A stretch of 26,512 nucleotides of DNA, taken from positions 1 to 26,512 of IMG/VR virus record IMGVR_UViG_3300033148_002449. One strand, 5' to 3'. This document shows positions 6,368 through 14,736 of this stretch, one piece after another. The notes below the pieces were generated by a model that made no database searches, was not told the DNA's origin, and worked only from the letters and a program-made list of their open reading frames with translations. The translations under genes were made by a program, and so were the position numbers. Each line of letters begins with the position of its first letter. Positions within the stretch are counted from its first letter, which is position 1. The stretch comes from a virus.

Positions 6368-9300
6368 AGTCAAATACCTTTGGCTCAGCTTGATCGTCTG
6401 TACAGAGTTTCATCTTAGAGCCATCTAACACCAAAACCTGCTCATCATCAACACTTGCAATCTTCTTGATAATCGTATCAAGGTGTGCAGGCTCTTGCCC
6501 AGGATTATCTGAATCGGTAAACATGGTTGTCCGTATATCAACCAGGGGGCCACCCTTAAGATTGATCGGGGCAAGCGGTGCAGCTACCCGTGGAATCAAT
6601 ACGCGTAAATTCATAACTGGTCGAGTACCAGAGACTAATCCACTATAAGACTCACCAGACACAGCGGTTTGGGCCGTAAAACCAACATCAGTTGGAGTTG
6701 GATCACCACGACTGCTGTTTGCACCAAACACTACGTTAGGCCCACCAATAAAAATTCCATTCGGAATGGTGCTCGTATCTCCAACAGGTAAATTACCAGT
6801 TGCGCCACTCCCGACACTGCCAACATCTACTTCATCTTGAGGGGGCCAAATATCCGTTTGGGGCAAGTCAGCAGGCCAGAAAAAATGGTACTGCTCCATC
6901 TGCCCGGCTGTCACAGGCACCAGACACTCAAAATCTACACAGTTCTCGGCCGAATTGTAATTGGCTTGTTCAACAAGAGCCTTGATAGAGCCGTTAGCTA
7001 CGTAAGTCTGGGTAAAGTCTAACGTGACCGCATCAAAAGTTTCAAGATTGAGCTTGTTCAAAAAAGTCTTAAACCTAATTCGCTTCCAAGTTTTTGATCT
7101 GCGAATTAACCAGAATGTCGCGCACTTAAAAACAATATCGGGTTGGTTATAGATATAGAAATCATAATCTTCTTCTTGCAGCCCATACTTAGTTATGTTA
7201 TGGCGCAGGATGATTGTCTTTTCATTGTCGTCTTTTGGTCGGTCTGATTCAGCGGCCCAACTCATACGCCACTTAATCTTCATCTTAGTCACAAGGTCTT
7301 CAGTTGGGGTTAATTCGACTACCACACCCTCAGCGTCCATGTCACTGACTTCAATTGTATCAATGGCAGTAGGCTCTTCCGGTAAGTATTTTAGGTAAAA
7401 AACACCGTTATTGATCCAGATAGCACACCGGGCTTGATAAGCGATTTCCTGTAGCACTTGGATCGTATTTTTTCGATCTAGGATAGGAAAATTCGCCGGG
7501 AATTGTTGCAACTTAACTCTGACGTAATCAAATGAATCAGCGTCCCAGGTTAAATCTGTATAGTTTTGGATGAGATACTTAAAAACATCAACCGTATTAG
7601 GCCCGACACTTGACTGAAATGTTACGTAAATATCATCACTCCACCCATCGTCTAAAGAGCTAAGAGGCTTGGAAAGAACAATTTGCACGGCTGTTATGGT
7701 GCCGTAGTTTTGTGTGCTGACAACGTACATATCTGACGGAACGTTCGTTAATCTGCGTTCACCAGTTAATTGCTTGTAGGCTTTAACTGCGAGCACGTTT
7801 CCGGGTACAATTGAAGCAATATATGTAATAGCTTCATAGCTATATAACGACACCGTGGCACCAGCATCGGACCAGGAAGAACGTGCCACGGGGGTCGAAC
7901 CCTGATTTTGATCGTTATTACCACCGCCCATCATCATCGAACCCTTGGTGGTTGATACCCCATCAGTACGCCCATCCGCCCAATCTTGAAGACATCCTTG
8001 AGGGACTTCATCTTCAAAACAATATACCTGCGCTTTAGGGGACTGGCTACAATTCATGGTGGATTGTGTTTGTGTCCTTGCTACTTCACCTTCATCGTCA
8101 GGGTGGGTACGTCCTTGAACGGTGAAATATTCGCCAGCAAAACGACCAGTATAGAGCCCACCACCAACACGAATTGTAACAGTTGTGCCCTGTGGAAAAT
8201 CTTCACCACCAAGAATACGAATAGGATTGTCACCTGAGCCGTGAGATTCAGCTGTTTGTTCATTCTCTCTCTGTTTCGCTGCTTCACAAGCTCGTTGCCG
8301 CGCGTGGTTACTAATAGCTTCGCTCATTTGCTCGGAGACCTCCTCTGCCGCCTTTTCGTATTTTGCCTCTTTCTTGCTATCAATACCATCCCAAGCCGAA
8401 GCTATACTAACTAAATGACTCTGCTGGATGGACAACATAGCCATACTCCTCCAAAAGTCAGAGTCATTGCTCCTTGAACTAGCTTCCCTCCAAGCAGTAA
8501 CACCGCTTACAACACCGACACCAGTTAAGGTAGTGCCCTTAACAGCTTGATTAACTTGCAGAATAGGGTAATTAAGCACTGTGCCAAAAACCATTGGCCA
8601 AGCCTTACCCACTAAATCTGCTGGTAGGTAGGGAAACTGACCTTCTTCGGCAGAAAAGCCAACTTCCTTATCCTCAAGTTGCGATACTATTGTAATTGTT
8701 ACTGTTCGATCACGCTCGTTCCAAGTAATAGGGGTATTGATTTTACCACTAAAAATTAGAAACTTATCAGCGAGGTCTAACCCTGTAAAATATTGATACA
8801 CACGAGCGGGGCGCTTATGGACATCATACGCATCCATCAGTGATTTAATTGAACTATCCGTATCATCCAGCGTGAGAGTAATTTCCTGTGAACTGGAACT
8901 ATCACCCACATTAACTACGTTATCCAAGTCACTTAATTCAATAATGCGTCCGGGAATTTGTTCAATGTCCCGATCTGCATAAGTTCTAGTAGCTTCCCCA
9001 GCAATAACAAGGGTGCCACTTAACTGTGCAGTTCGACCATCATCGTCACTCGCAGTAATTGTGTAATAGTGCGTACCAACAAGAAGGTCATCAAAAGTTC
9101 CTGAGTAATTATCCCCTGGCGGATCAGGGTAGGGGCCATCAACCGAAGCGGTTTTTCCGCTGACAACTAAAGCGGCGGAAGTTGCACCTACAACATGCCA
9201 AGTTATCTCACCCTGAGCAGCTACAACCTCACTGATAACTGGAGGGGTGCCGGAAATAACAAAGGAGCCATTATATTGAGCCGTGCCATCACCATCCTCT

Positions 9301-10103
9301 GCTGTGATTGTGTAGTAATGAGTGCCTGTGGGAAGTGTCCAAAAAGTTCCTGAGTAATTATCCCCAGGAGGATCAGCATAAGGGCCATAAACCGTACCGG
9401 TTCTCCCGCTAACAACTATGGTAGTTGCAGTTGTTCCGGCGGAAACGTGCCAAGTTATCGCGTCCTGCTCTGCTACTACTTCACTAATAGTTGGACCTGA
9501 TGGTGCTGGTGGAGTGCCCGCTACCGTAAGAGTACCATTATAATGAGTAGTTTGATTCCGATCATCCTTTGCTGTAATGGTATAGTCGTAGGTGCCAGGA
9601 TCAAGAGAAAAAGAAGCTCCGTAATTGTCGCCCGGTGGATCAGAGTAGGGCCCGTAGACTGTTATATCTACCCCGTCAATAAGCAATTGGCAAGTTGCGC
9701 CGGGAGAAACATGCCAAGTTATTTCATCCTGTAGTGTTACTACTTCGCTAACTACAGGCGGCTCTCCAGTAATAGTAAAAGTGCCAACATGGTGCGCGCC
9801 CCGATCTTGAGCATCCAGTGCTGTAATGGTATACTCATACGTTCCAGCAGCAAGCGAAACCAACCCATAGAAATTATCGCCAGAAGGAACAACTGTGATT
9901 CCCTTACCATCAATAAGCAACCAACAAGTAGCAGCAGTCGGACAATGCCAGGTTATTACACTTGGAGTAGTCACTACCGCGCTTATAACAGGGGCCCCAG
10001 ATGTAAGCAAGCCGGTAAACCAATCAACTTCAACAATAGAAATTGGCTCAGTGCCATATTTCTGTGCTAGTTTTGCTAGTCCATTTACTGATATACTACG
10101 CAT
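6306..10103 (-). CDS. Tail hub / tail-tip protein with four inserted Ig-like repeats
   Basis: A 1265-residue protein, the last gene of the leftward structural block. The first 30 residues (ending EPISIVEVDWF) and the segment from YADRDIEQIPGRIIELSDLD (375-394) look like one domain that has been split by four Ig-like repeats at about residues 37-370. After it come ITLTLDDTDSSIKSLMDAYD, GKAWPMVFGTVLN and a charged helical stretch (KKEAKYEKAAEEVSEQM). The rest is rich in beta structure, including DNIYVTF-like strands and FLNKLNLETFDAVTLDF. I associate this organisation with a central tail hub in siphophages, at the distal end of the tail tube. GAGGGGG lies about 7 nt before ATG 10103, and the start overlaps the upstream gene by 8 nt. 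The hub call is by gene order and pattern; it may also contribute to receptor binding. Confidence 0.82.
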   Translation of the reverse strand: MRSISVNGLAKLAQKYGTEPISIVEVDWFTGLLTSGAPVISAVVTTPSVITWHCPTAATCWLLIDGKGITVVPSGDNFYGLVSLAAGTYEYTITALDAQDRGAHHVGTFTITGEPPVVSEVVTLQDEITWHVSPGATCQLLIDGVDITVYGPYSDPPGDNYGASFSLDPGTYDYTITAKDDRNQTTHYNGTLTVAGTPPAPSGPTISEVVAEQDAITWHVSAGTTATTIVVSGRTGTVYGPYADPPGDNYSGTFWTLPTGTHYYTITAEDGDGTAQYNGSFVISGTPPVISEVVAAQGEITWHVVGATSAALVVSGKTASVDGPYPDPPGDNYSGTFDDLLVGTHYYTITASDDDGRTAQLSGTLVIAGEATRTYADRDIEQIPGRIIELSDLDNVVNVGDSSSSQEITLTLDDTDSSIKSLMDAYDVHKRPARVYQYFTGLDLADKFLIFSGKINTPITWNERDRTVTITIVSQLEDKEVGFSAEEGQFPYLPADLVGKAWPMVFGTVLNYPILQVNQAVKGTTLTGVGVVSGVTAWREASSRSNDSDFWRSMAMLSIQQSHLVSIASAWDGIDSKKEAKYEKAAEEVSEQMSEAISNHARQRACEAAKQRENEQTAESHGSGDNPIRILGGEDFPQGTTVTIRVGGGLYTGRFAGEYFTVQGRTHPDDEGEVARTQTQSTMNCSQSPKAQVYCFEDEVPQGCLQDWADGRTDGVSTTKGSMMMGGGNNDQNQGSTPVARSSWSDAGATVSLYSYEAITYIASIVPGNVLAVKAYKQLTGERRLTNVPSDMYVVSTQNYGTITAVQIVLSKPLSSLDDGWSDDIYVTFQSSVGPNTVDVFKYLIQNYTDLTWDADSFDYVRVKLQQFPANFPILDRKNTIQVLQEIAYQARCAIWINNGVFYLKYLPEEPTAIDTIEVSDMDAEGVVVELTPTEDLVTKMKIKWRMSWAAESDRPKDDNEKTIILRHNITKYGLQEEDYDFYIYNQPDIVFKCATFWLIRRSKTWKRIRFKTFLNKLNLETFDAVTLDFTQTYVANGSIKALVEQANYNSAENCVDFECLVPVTAGQMEQYHFFWPADLPQTDIWPPQDEVDVGSVGSGATGNLPVGDTSTIPNGIFIGGPNVVFGANSSRGDPTPTDVGFTAQTAVSGESYSGLVSGTRPVMNLRVLIPRVAAPLAPINLKGGPLVDIRTTMFTDSDNPGQEPAHLDTIIKKIASVDDEQVLVLDGSKMKLCTDDQAEPKVFDFKYDKEGEKFGAGTAFLQED
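8994..9995 (-). repeat. Four tandem Ig-like repeats within the tail hub gene
   Basis: Four copies of an 80-87 residue unit span about residues 37-114, 115-198, 204-285 and 286-370 of the hub protein. Each contains ITWH, a strand with LIDG or VVSG, and then TYEYTITA, TYDYTITA or THYYTITA near the end. Copies 2-4 share the nearly identical YGPYxDPPGDNY or DGPYPDPPGDNY loop; copy 1 has only PSGDNFYG there. Copies 3 and 4 are the most alike. The fold is probably an Ig- or PKD-like beta sandwich, judged from strand pattern only. Confidence 0.85.
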
Positions 10104-10494
10104 CTTCGACCCCCTCGAAAGTCAAATCAATTGCGACTGTTTCACCACGGGGCATAGGAGTTATCGCAGGCCCGGCTCGGTCTGCTGCATCAAACTCAAA
10201 TGGATTCTCTGTAAAGTTTCCGACCCAGACCCGGTCGTTATGGTCAATAACCCGTACCTTTGCGGCGAAGTAAGCATAAATAAAAGCTCTAAGCTCAAGA
10301 GCTTTATTACGTGTCAATCTGAATGACCAAGATAACTTACGCCTACTCTTGCGTTTAACATAGGTATACCTTGTCCCATCCATAGCCAGCTTGCGAGAAA
10401 CTGACACCATCAGAGCCTCAGCATCACTGAACTTCGGGCTTGGCAGGACCGAAGTTGTTTCAATTACCGGGTGTGGAGCTTGTAGAATGAACAT
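10096..10494 (-). CDS. Minor tail protein upstream of the tail hub
   Basis: A 132-residue protein starting MFILQAPHPVIETTSVLPSP. It has a basic middle section (YTYVKRKSRRKLSWSFRLTR), a helix (NKALELRAFIYAY) and a beta-rich end (VWVGNFTENPFEFDAA). Its start overlaps the upstream stop (TAATG at 10494) and its end overlaps the hub gene by 8 nt. In siphophages this position is filled by small tail-tip proteins that link the tube to the hub, so a tail-tip role is the natural inference. No catalytic motif is visible. Confidence 0.8.
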   Translation of the reverse strand: MFILQAPHPVIETTSVLPSPKFSDAEALMVSVSRKLAMDGTRYTYVKRKSRRKLSWSFRLTRNKALELRAFIYAYFAAKVRVIDHNDRVWVGNFTENPFEFDAADRAGPAITPMPRGETVAIDLTFEGVEDA

Positions 10495-10976
10495 TACAGC
10501 TTAATTGGCGGTTCAATAGTGATTTCCAATTCAGTTGTACTGAGTGCAAGACCAACTCGCACAACGAACTCACCAGCAGCCGTTGGCGCTGCTAATACAA
10601 GTTCACCAGCAGTGTCTTTACTGAGGTAATACACTGTGCCTGCGACAAGTCCACCAGTTTCACCAGTAACCGCATCCCACTGACCAGTTGTTGCGACCAA
10701 AACACCATCTGTTTGAATCTCCCCGGAAGCAGCAGCAGCTATCGAAACCGCTCGAACGAGCCCTATCAACTGAACCGTGCCGGAAGCGTCAGCTTGCGCT
10801 AAATCAACAGAATCATTTGTGTCAACATAAACAGGTGAACCGATAACAATCGGGCTTGCATTACCATTTGTCATTTCAATAACATCAATGGCGGACACCG
10901 GCGCATCAAGCGTATCACCCGCTTGAAGTTGTTGAATTTGCCCTGCATCTAATACCAAAGGTTTCTTTAACGCCAT
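10494..10976 (-). CDS. Fibre-like / decoration-type tail protein, paralogous to the neighbouring C-terminal domain
   Basis: A 160-residue, beta-rich, Ala/Thr/Gly-rich protein starting MALKKPLVLDAGQIQQLQAG. A strong ribosome site (AAGGAGAG) precedes ATG 10976. The body has IVIGSPVYVDTND, GLVAGTVYYLSKD and EFVVRVGLALSTTELEITIE, and it ends PPIKL. The same pattern recurs at the C-terminus of the adjacent upstream gene (LIGQPIYIKATT, LSPGTVYYLST, YIVRVGRATSTVSLDIEIE, ending RPIRL). Such domains occur in phage fibre and structural proteins, and a surface tail role is likely. The stop shares bases with the next ATG. Confidence 0.8.
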   Translation of the reverse strand: MALKKPLVLDAGQIQQLQAGDTLDAPVSAIDVIEMTNGNASPIVIGSPVYVDTNDSVDLAQADASGTVQLIGLVRAVSIAAAASGEIQTDGVLVATTGQWDAVTGETGGLVAGTVYYLSKDTAGELVLAAPTAAGEFVVRVGLALSTTELEITIEPPIKL

Positions 10977-10989
10977 AACTCACTCTCCT

Positions 10990-12864
10990 TTACAATCGTA
11001 TCGGACGTTCAATTTCAATATCCAAACTAACCGTTGATGTTGCCCGGCCTACACGAACTATATACCCGCTCGTAGGTGCCGTACTTGTTATTTGCCCCAC
11101 CACCGTACTCAAGTAATAAACAGTACCGGGAGAAAGCAACGCGCTATCGGAAATCCCCGTCCAGTCTATTAGTGTTATTTTACCCTCTGTTATGTAATTA
11201 ACAGTAAATGTCGGTTCAGCAGCCGTTATAGCAAAACCAACAGCCGCTGACTTAACCCCAATAGCTTGTGCCAAGCCAGCATGGGTAGTTGCTTTAATGT
11301 AAATCGGTTGGCCAATTAAAATACTGTCATCAGCCTCTGCCGAGTAACTCTCTTCTGGTATTTCTGGTTCTGGCTCTGGTTCCGAAGGATTCACGTTTTC
11401 ATACTCCGGGCGTACTCGTCTAAGCGGCGTGCTTGGCAGCCACGGAACAACCTGCGGCGTCCACGTCTCATCCATTTCACCTTCAAACTGAAAACTCGCC
11501 GTGTAGCTGTTAAAACTATCCTCAATGATGGGTTCTTCCGATACCAGAATAACACCCTTCCAATACCGCTGCTCCCAATCAATCAATCCCACTTCCTGCC
11601 CAAGATAGTCATTGAAAAAGTCCAACAAATCTTGAGCCTCAGTTCTTCGGAGTGCGGAAAAACTCAAAACGAGAGTTTGAATCTTTGGCCAAATTGGATC
11701 GGCAAAAACAACTAACGTACCCCCACGAGTCTCACGCAGAACACGATTAAAACTAAGCCGGTCTTTATTTCCCAAATTAGGCGCTCGCAAAGTCACAGAA
11801 TCAGTAACCTCCCCCGCAGCGGGATAAACCAACTGGAAGGGAGCTTCAATACCGGGCATGGGCTCATTCAAGGTTGCTGCAACAGGTGAACCCTCAGTAG
11901 TAAACGGGCAGTATTGATAATCAACCTGACGATTACCAATGTAATATGCCACAGACTGTTGTATAGCCAGTGTATGACTCTGTGCTCTTGTCAGTAACAA
12001 GCAAGCATCAACTGCTTGCGACAAGGGGATTGAGTCAGAAGCTAATCCGCCGTAGCCCCATGCCGCCTCTTGCGTAAGATTTAATACTCCTTCTCCCAAA
12101 TACCGCTCTAACCCGCTATCCGACAACCCCAATGAGTCAAATACATTTATTACAACAAACCGTACCGCAACGCCCGTTAGAGCCAGAGTGTTAGTGCCAC
12201 TAGCTCCAACGTCGCGATTATTTACATTTGAGTCATCAAAATCAATGCTGTCAGTAACAGAACGATAATAAGGGCTGACTGCGCCTGCCGCATCGGTCAA
12301 ACCTAAATCATGCACTACTGAAACATTGATCGGGGTTGTAACTGACACGTATTGAGAGAGATTAAGTGTATCTTCAACCTCTCGAACCAAAACGCATCCA
12401 ACTGCAACCTCTTGACTTACTCCTAAATCATCTACACAAAGCCGAACAGTACCAGCAACAGCCGCGCCAACTAAAGACAGGGTACTGCTGGCTATACCTT
12501 CTTTAATCTGTATTGTACTAGACGTAGCTTCATCAACCAGGACGAGTGTGTTACTGGCTGATTTCTCTACTGAGGCTCCACCGTAATAGCCTGCAACGCC
12601 AACCAGAGACAGGGTGTTACTGGCCGACCTACCAACTGCACTACCAACACAATAACCAGCATCGTCAAACAGGGAAAGCGTATTGCTGGCCGATTTCTCT
12701 TCTACGACTGGTATGTATGAAATCGCGACATCAACATACTGTCTTGAGACGCGCGCTTCACCAGTGCCGGTCTTTAAGACATCAATATACTGTCTTGAGG
12801 CACGTGCCTTACCGACACCCTCTTTCAAAACATCAGTACACTGTCTTGTGGTGCGAAGAGACAC
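10990..12864 (-). CDS. Tail fibre-like protein with short tandem repeats and a C-terminal fibre domain
   Basis: A 624-residue protein. I chose GTG 12864, whose first base is the last base of the upstream TAG and which follows GGAAG by about 8 nt. An ATG at 12915 would force a 52-nt overlap and add an unlikely Cys-rich leader. Residues 4-313 are degenerate short repeats: three TRQ/SRQ units, then SASNTLSL-type units. The middle part (about 315-500) includes GNKDRLSFNRVLRETRGG and QEVGLIDWEQRYWKGVILVS, resembling a phage structural domain. A Pro/Glu linker (SEPEPEPEIPEE) leads to a C-terminal domain shared with the next protein. This arrangement suggests an extended tail appendage, though receptor binding is not shown. 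Confidence 0.8.
   Translation of the reverse strand: MSLRTTRQCTDVLKEGVGKARASRQYIDVLKTGTGEARVSRQYVDVAISYIPVVEEKSASNTLSLFDDAGYCVGSAVGRSASNTLSLVGVAGYYGGASVEKSASNTLVLVDEATSSTIQIKEGIASSTLSLVGAAVAGTVRLCVDDLGVSQEVAVGCVLVREVEDTLNLSQYVSVTTPINVSVVHDLGLTDAAGAVSPYYRSVTDSIDFDDSNVNNRDVGASGTNTLALTGVAVRFVVINVFDSLGLSDSGLERYLGEGVLNLTQEAAWGYGGLASDSIPLSQAVDACLLLTRAQSHTLAIQQSVAYYIGNRQVDYQYCPFTTEGSPVAATLNEPMPGIEAPFQLVYPAAGEVTDSVTLRAPNLGNKDRLSFNRVLRETRGGTLVVFADPIWPKIQTLVLSFSALRRTEAQDLLDFFNDYLGQEVGLIDWEQRYWKGVILVSEEPIIEDSFNSYTASFQFEGEMDETWTPQVVPWLPSTPLRRVRPEYENVNPSEPEPEPEIPEESYSAEADDSILIGQPIYIKATTHAGLAQAIGVKSAAVGFAITAAEPTFTVNYITEGKITLIDWTGISDSALLSPGTVYYLSTVVGQITSTAPTSGYIVRVGRATSTVSLDIEIERPIRL
11925..12855 (-). repeat. 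Degenerate 16-22-residue repeats in the fibre-like gene
   Basis: At protein level, (S/A)xNTLxL units recur with an exact 22-residue period for four copies (three SASNTL, then IASSTL). They continue as weaker D(T/S)LxL units every 16-20 residues (DDLGV, DTLNL, HDLGL, DSIDF, NTLAL, DSLGL, VLNL, DSIPL, HTLAI). Three TRQ/SRQ-type units precede them. The pattern suggests a beta-solenoid or stacked-strand shaft. Confidence 0.75.
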
Positions 12865-13898
12865 TAGGCTACTTCCAAACCAAATTGTGCCGCATTGACA
12901 TCTGCGGCAACCCAAGCAGCAGATGTATGCGGGTCTTCCTCTAGCACGCGAGTTTTTGTGACATAATCCGTAGAGCCAATTGCCTGTCCAGCATCGGCAT
13001 CTTCAGTTGTATCAGATTTGCAAACAGTTTTCAAATCAAAGCTGGATGCATCTGTCTCCCGGCAATCAGTATTTACCTGCACACCTAAAATAACACCTGT
13101 AAGCGCTGCGTCCGTCCCGTATAAATCCTTATGCCCGACTGTCAATGATTCAACATAGGTCGTATCATCATCGCAGAGTTCTTCATCTACACACTCGTAA
13201 TTAGCGCCGGCACTAGGAGTAAGTTGAGTCGAATCACCAGCGGCATCAGGTCTGATAGCCACTACTCTCGTGTTACCGAGAAAATCATTATTAGCTGATC
13301 CTGAACCATCGCAACAATACATATCATCAAAATGCGGTGTTGTGAGTACATTATTTGATGTCCCAAGAAATCTGAAAGTAGTGTGGTAGCTATTACTGCC
13401 TGCTTTGGTATCGACACTACTCAAAGTTAATTTGACACCCTCATCAACTCTGACTATAACACTGCCGGTATCGCTGCAAACAACTTTAACCTCGATGTAC
13501 CTCCAAGGCCCGACACCAAGAGAAGCTCCAGTAGTGGTTCCCAATAGAGTCACTCCACGATAGACGCCTATCTCCCCTGCGGTGGTCAATTTGAAATTCA
13601 CACCCAATGTTACGCCGTCATAGAGACTTAGAAACACCATATCACTAGGGGGGAATTGGTCTATCTTGAACGCAAAACCAACAACCATCGTTGCATCAGT
13701 TGTTAATGCGCCCGGACTAAAATAACCGCCGGTGGAAACTATCCTGACGGCATAGGCATCTAACCGGCCAGTTACCACATCAAATGAAGATTCATTAAGA
13801 ATCAACGGGTATTTACGGCTAACGACCCCAGTTGGAGAGGGTGCATCACCTACGGACGTACCGTAATTATCGAATCCGTCTATAAACAATAAGCTCAT
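12864..13898 (-). CDS. Tail structural protein with lectin-like (LamG/concanavalin) character
   Basis: A 344-residue protein starting MSLLFIDGFDNYGTSVGDAP. The FIDGFDxY opening and the beta-rich body (VVGFAFKIDQFP, WRYIEVKVVCSD, VRVDEGVKLTLSS, FDDMYCCDGSG) resemble phage proteins with a concanavalin-like jelly roll. The C-terminal part (TQLTPSAGANYECVDE, VESLTVGHKDLYG, AAQFGLEVA) looks like a separate conserved region. It lies directly after the GIY-YIG endonuclease gene (2 nt gap) and shares its stop base with the next GTG start. The ribosome site is weak. A virion surface role, perhaps carbohydrate contact, is inferred and not certain. Confidence 0.78.
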   Translation of the reverse strand: MSLLFIDGFDNYGTSVGDAPSPTGVVSRKYPLILNESSFDVVTGRLDAYAVRIVSTGGYFSPGALTTDATMVVGFAFKIDQFPPSDMVFLSLYDGVTLGVNFKLTTAGEIGVYRGVTLLGTTTGASLGVGPWRYIEVKVVCSDTGSVIVRVDEGVKLTLSSVDTKAGSNSYHTTFRFLGTSNNVLTTPHFDDMYCCDGSGSANNDFLGNTRVVAIRPDAAGDSTQLTPSAGANYECVDEELCDDDTTYVESLTVGHKDLYGTDAALTGVILGVQVNTDCRETDASSFDLKTVCKSDTTEDADAGQAIGSTDYVTKTRVLEEDPHTSAAWVAADVNAAQFGLEVA

Positions 13899-13900
13899 AA

Positions 13901-14683
13901 TTACACCAGATTTTTATATCCGCCTCCGTCCCAGTATAAATCAACAGCGGCGTTATAGGCTCTTGCGGCTTCTAACTCTGTTGGAAAAGTACCTAAATGA
14001 TGATCGGCCAATCTGGCCCGCCAAGATGAGCCCATTTTACCGACGCCCTTAAAACGCCCTGCCCGGGGGCCACTGTATTGCCGTTTAATCAGTAATTGTT
14101 GCCTTGCTTCTGGGTTATTCCAAACTCTTTTAGAGGCTTCTGACTTTTCTCTTTGCGCTTTAGGACTTTTCCCCGCTTCAATACGCCGTTGCCGTACTAT
14201 AGGATCGGCCCAAGTTCTCTTTGCTATCTCTGATTGAAGTTGTTTCATTTCAGGTGTATTATGTATCAATGTCTGTATCTTAGACATCTGGCGTTTTCTC
14301 TCAGGTAAGCTGCAATTTGCCTTCATTGATTCTGACATCCTTCGTCTTGTTTCAATTGATGGAGCTTTGCAACCCTCTCCGCCATCAGTGTGGTTACATA
14401 ATGGACCCGTCCCTAAATCCCTCCGCCCTAAAGCCATAATAAAGAAACGTTCCCACACCTGAAAAGCATCGTATCTTGATAGGCCACTTAATAGTCGATG
14501 GACAACTGGTTGAACGCCTTCCCGCTCCATTTTATTCAGTTTGTTATAAAAGAAGCGACACGTCTTGATATGATTCCGAAACTTGCGTCTCAAGTGTTGT
14601 TTATCGCGCTTACCGTGACCAGCGCCAATGTAAAAGGCGGTGTCATTTCGGGGATCAATATAAGCATAAACGTAATAACTCAT
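13901..14683 (-). CDS. GIY-YIG homing endonuclease with NUMOD-like and AP2-like domains
   Basis: A 260-residue free-standing nuclease. Residues 1-95 are GIY-YIG-like: YVYAYIDP (4-11), FYIGAG (17-22), a basic region HLRRKFRNHIK, and a likely catalytic Glu in WERFFI (E78). Residues about 105-125 resemble a NUMOD3 DNA-binding motif (IETRRRMSESMKAN). Two related basic segments follow (KRTWADPIVRQRR and KRVWNNPEARQQL). The C-terminal 50 residues are AP2-like (GRFKGVGKMGSSWRARL through LEAARAYNAAVDLY). I chose ATG 14683 because the nuclease fold begins there; an upstream frame to 14749 would read through the hairpin. Such genes insert between phage genes and spread by cutting alleles that lack them. 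It separates two tail genes. Confidence 0.88.
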   Translation of the reverse strand: MSYYVYAYIDPRNDTAFYIGAGHGKRDKQHLRRKFRNHIKTCRFFYNKLNKMEREGVQPVVHRLLSGLSRYDAFQVWERFFIMALGRRDLGTGPLCNHTDGGEGCKAPSIETRRRMSESMKANCSLPERKRQMSKIQTLIHNTPEMKQLQSEIAKRTWADPIVRQRRIEAGKSPKAQREKSEASKRVWNNPEARQQLLIKRQYSGPRAGRFKGVGKMGSSWRARLADHHLGTFPTELEAARAYNAAVDLYWDGGGYKNLV

Positions 14684-14692
14684 TTTATAAAA

Positions 14693-14722
14693 CACCCGGG
14701 CGAGTTTTACCTCGCCCGAGTG
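14693..14722 (-). terminator. GC-rich hairpin followed by TTTT just before the homing endonuclease start
   Basis: On the minus strand, positions 14722-14711 and 14704-14693 pair as a 12-bp stem with one G-U pair and a 6-nt loop (GTAAAA). TTTTAT follows directly. It lies after the stop of the 160-residue gene (14737) and 9 nt before ATG 14683. It could be an intrinsic terminator limiting endonuclease transcription, or an RNA structure restricting its translation, since the only SD-like bases (GGGTG) lie in the stem. Confidence 0.75.
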
Positions 14723-14736
14723 GTAGCAAGGGAACT

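Noticed and set aside
9895-10326. Rightward 143-residue open frame opposite the tail hub and minor tail genes
   Set aside because: It is antisense to two overlapping genes with good starts, and nothing in it resembles a known protein.
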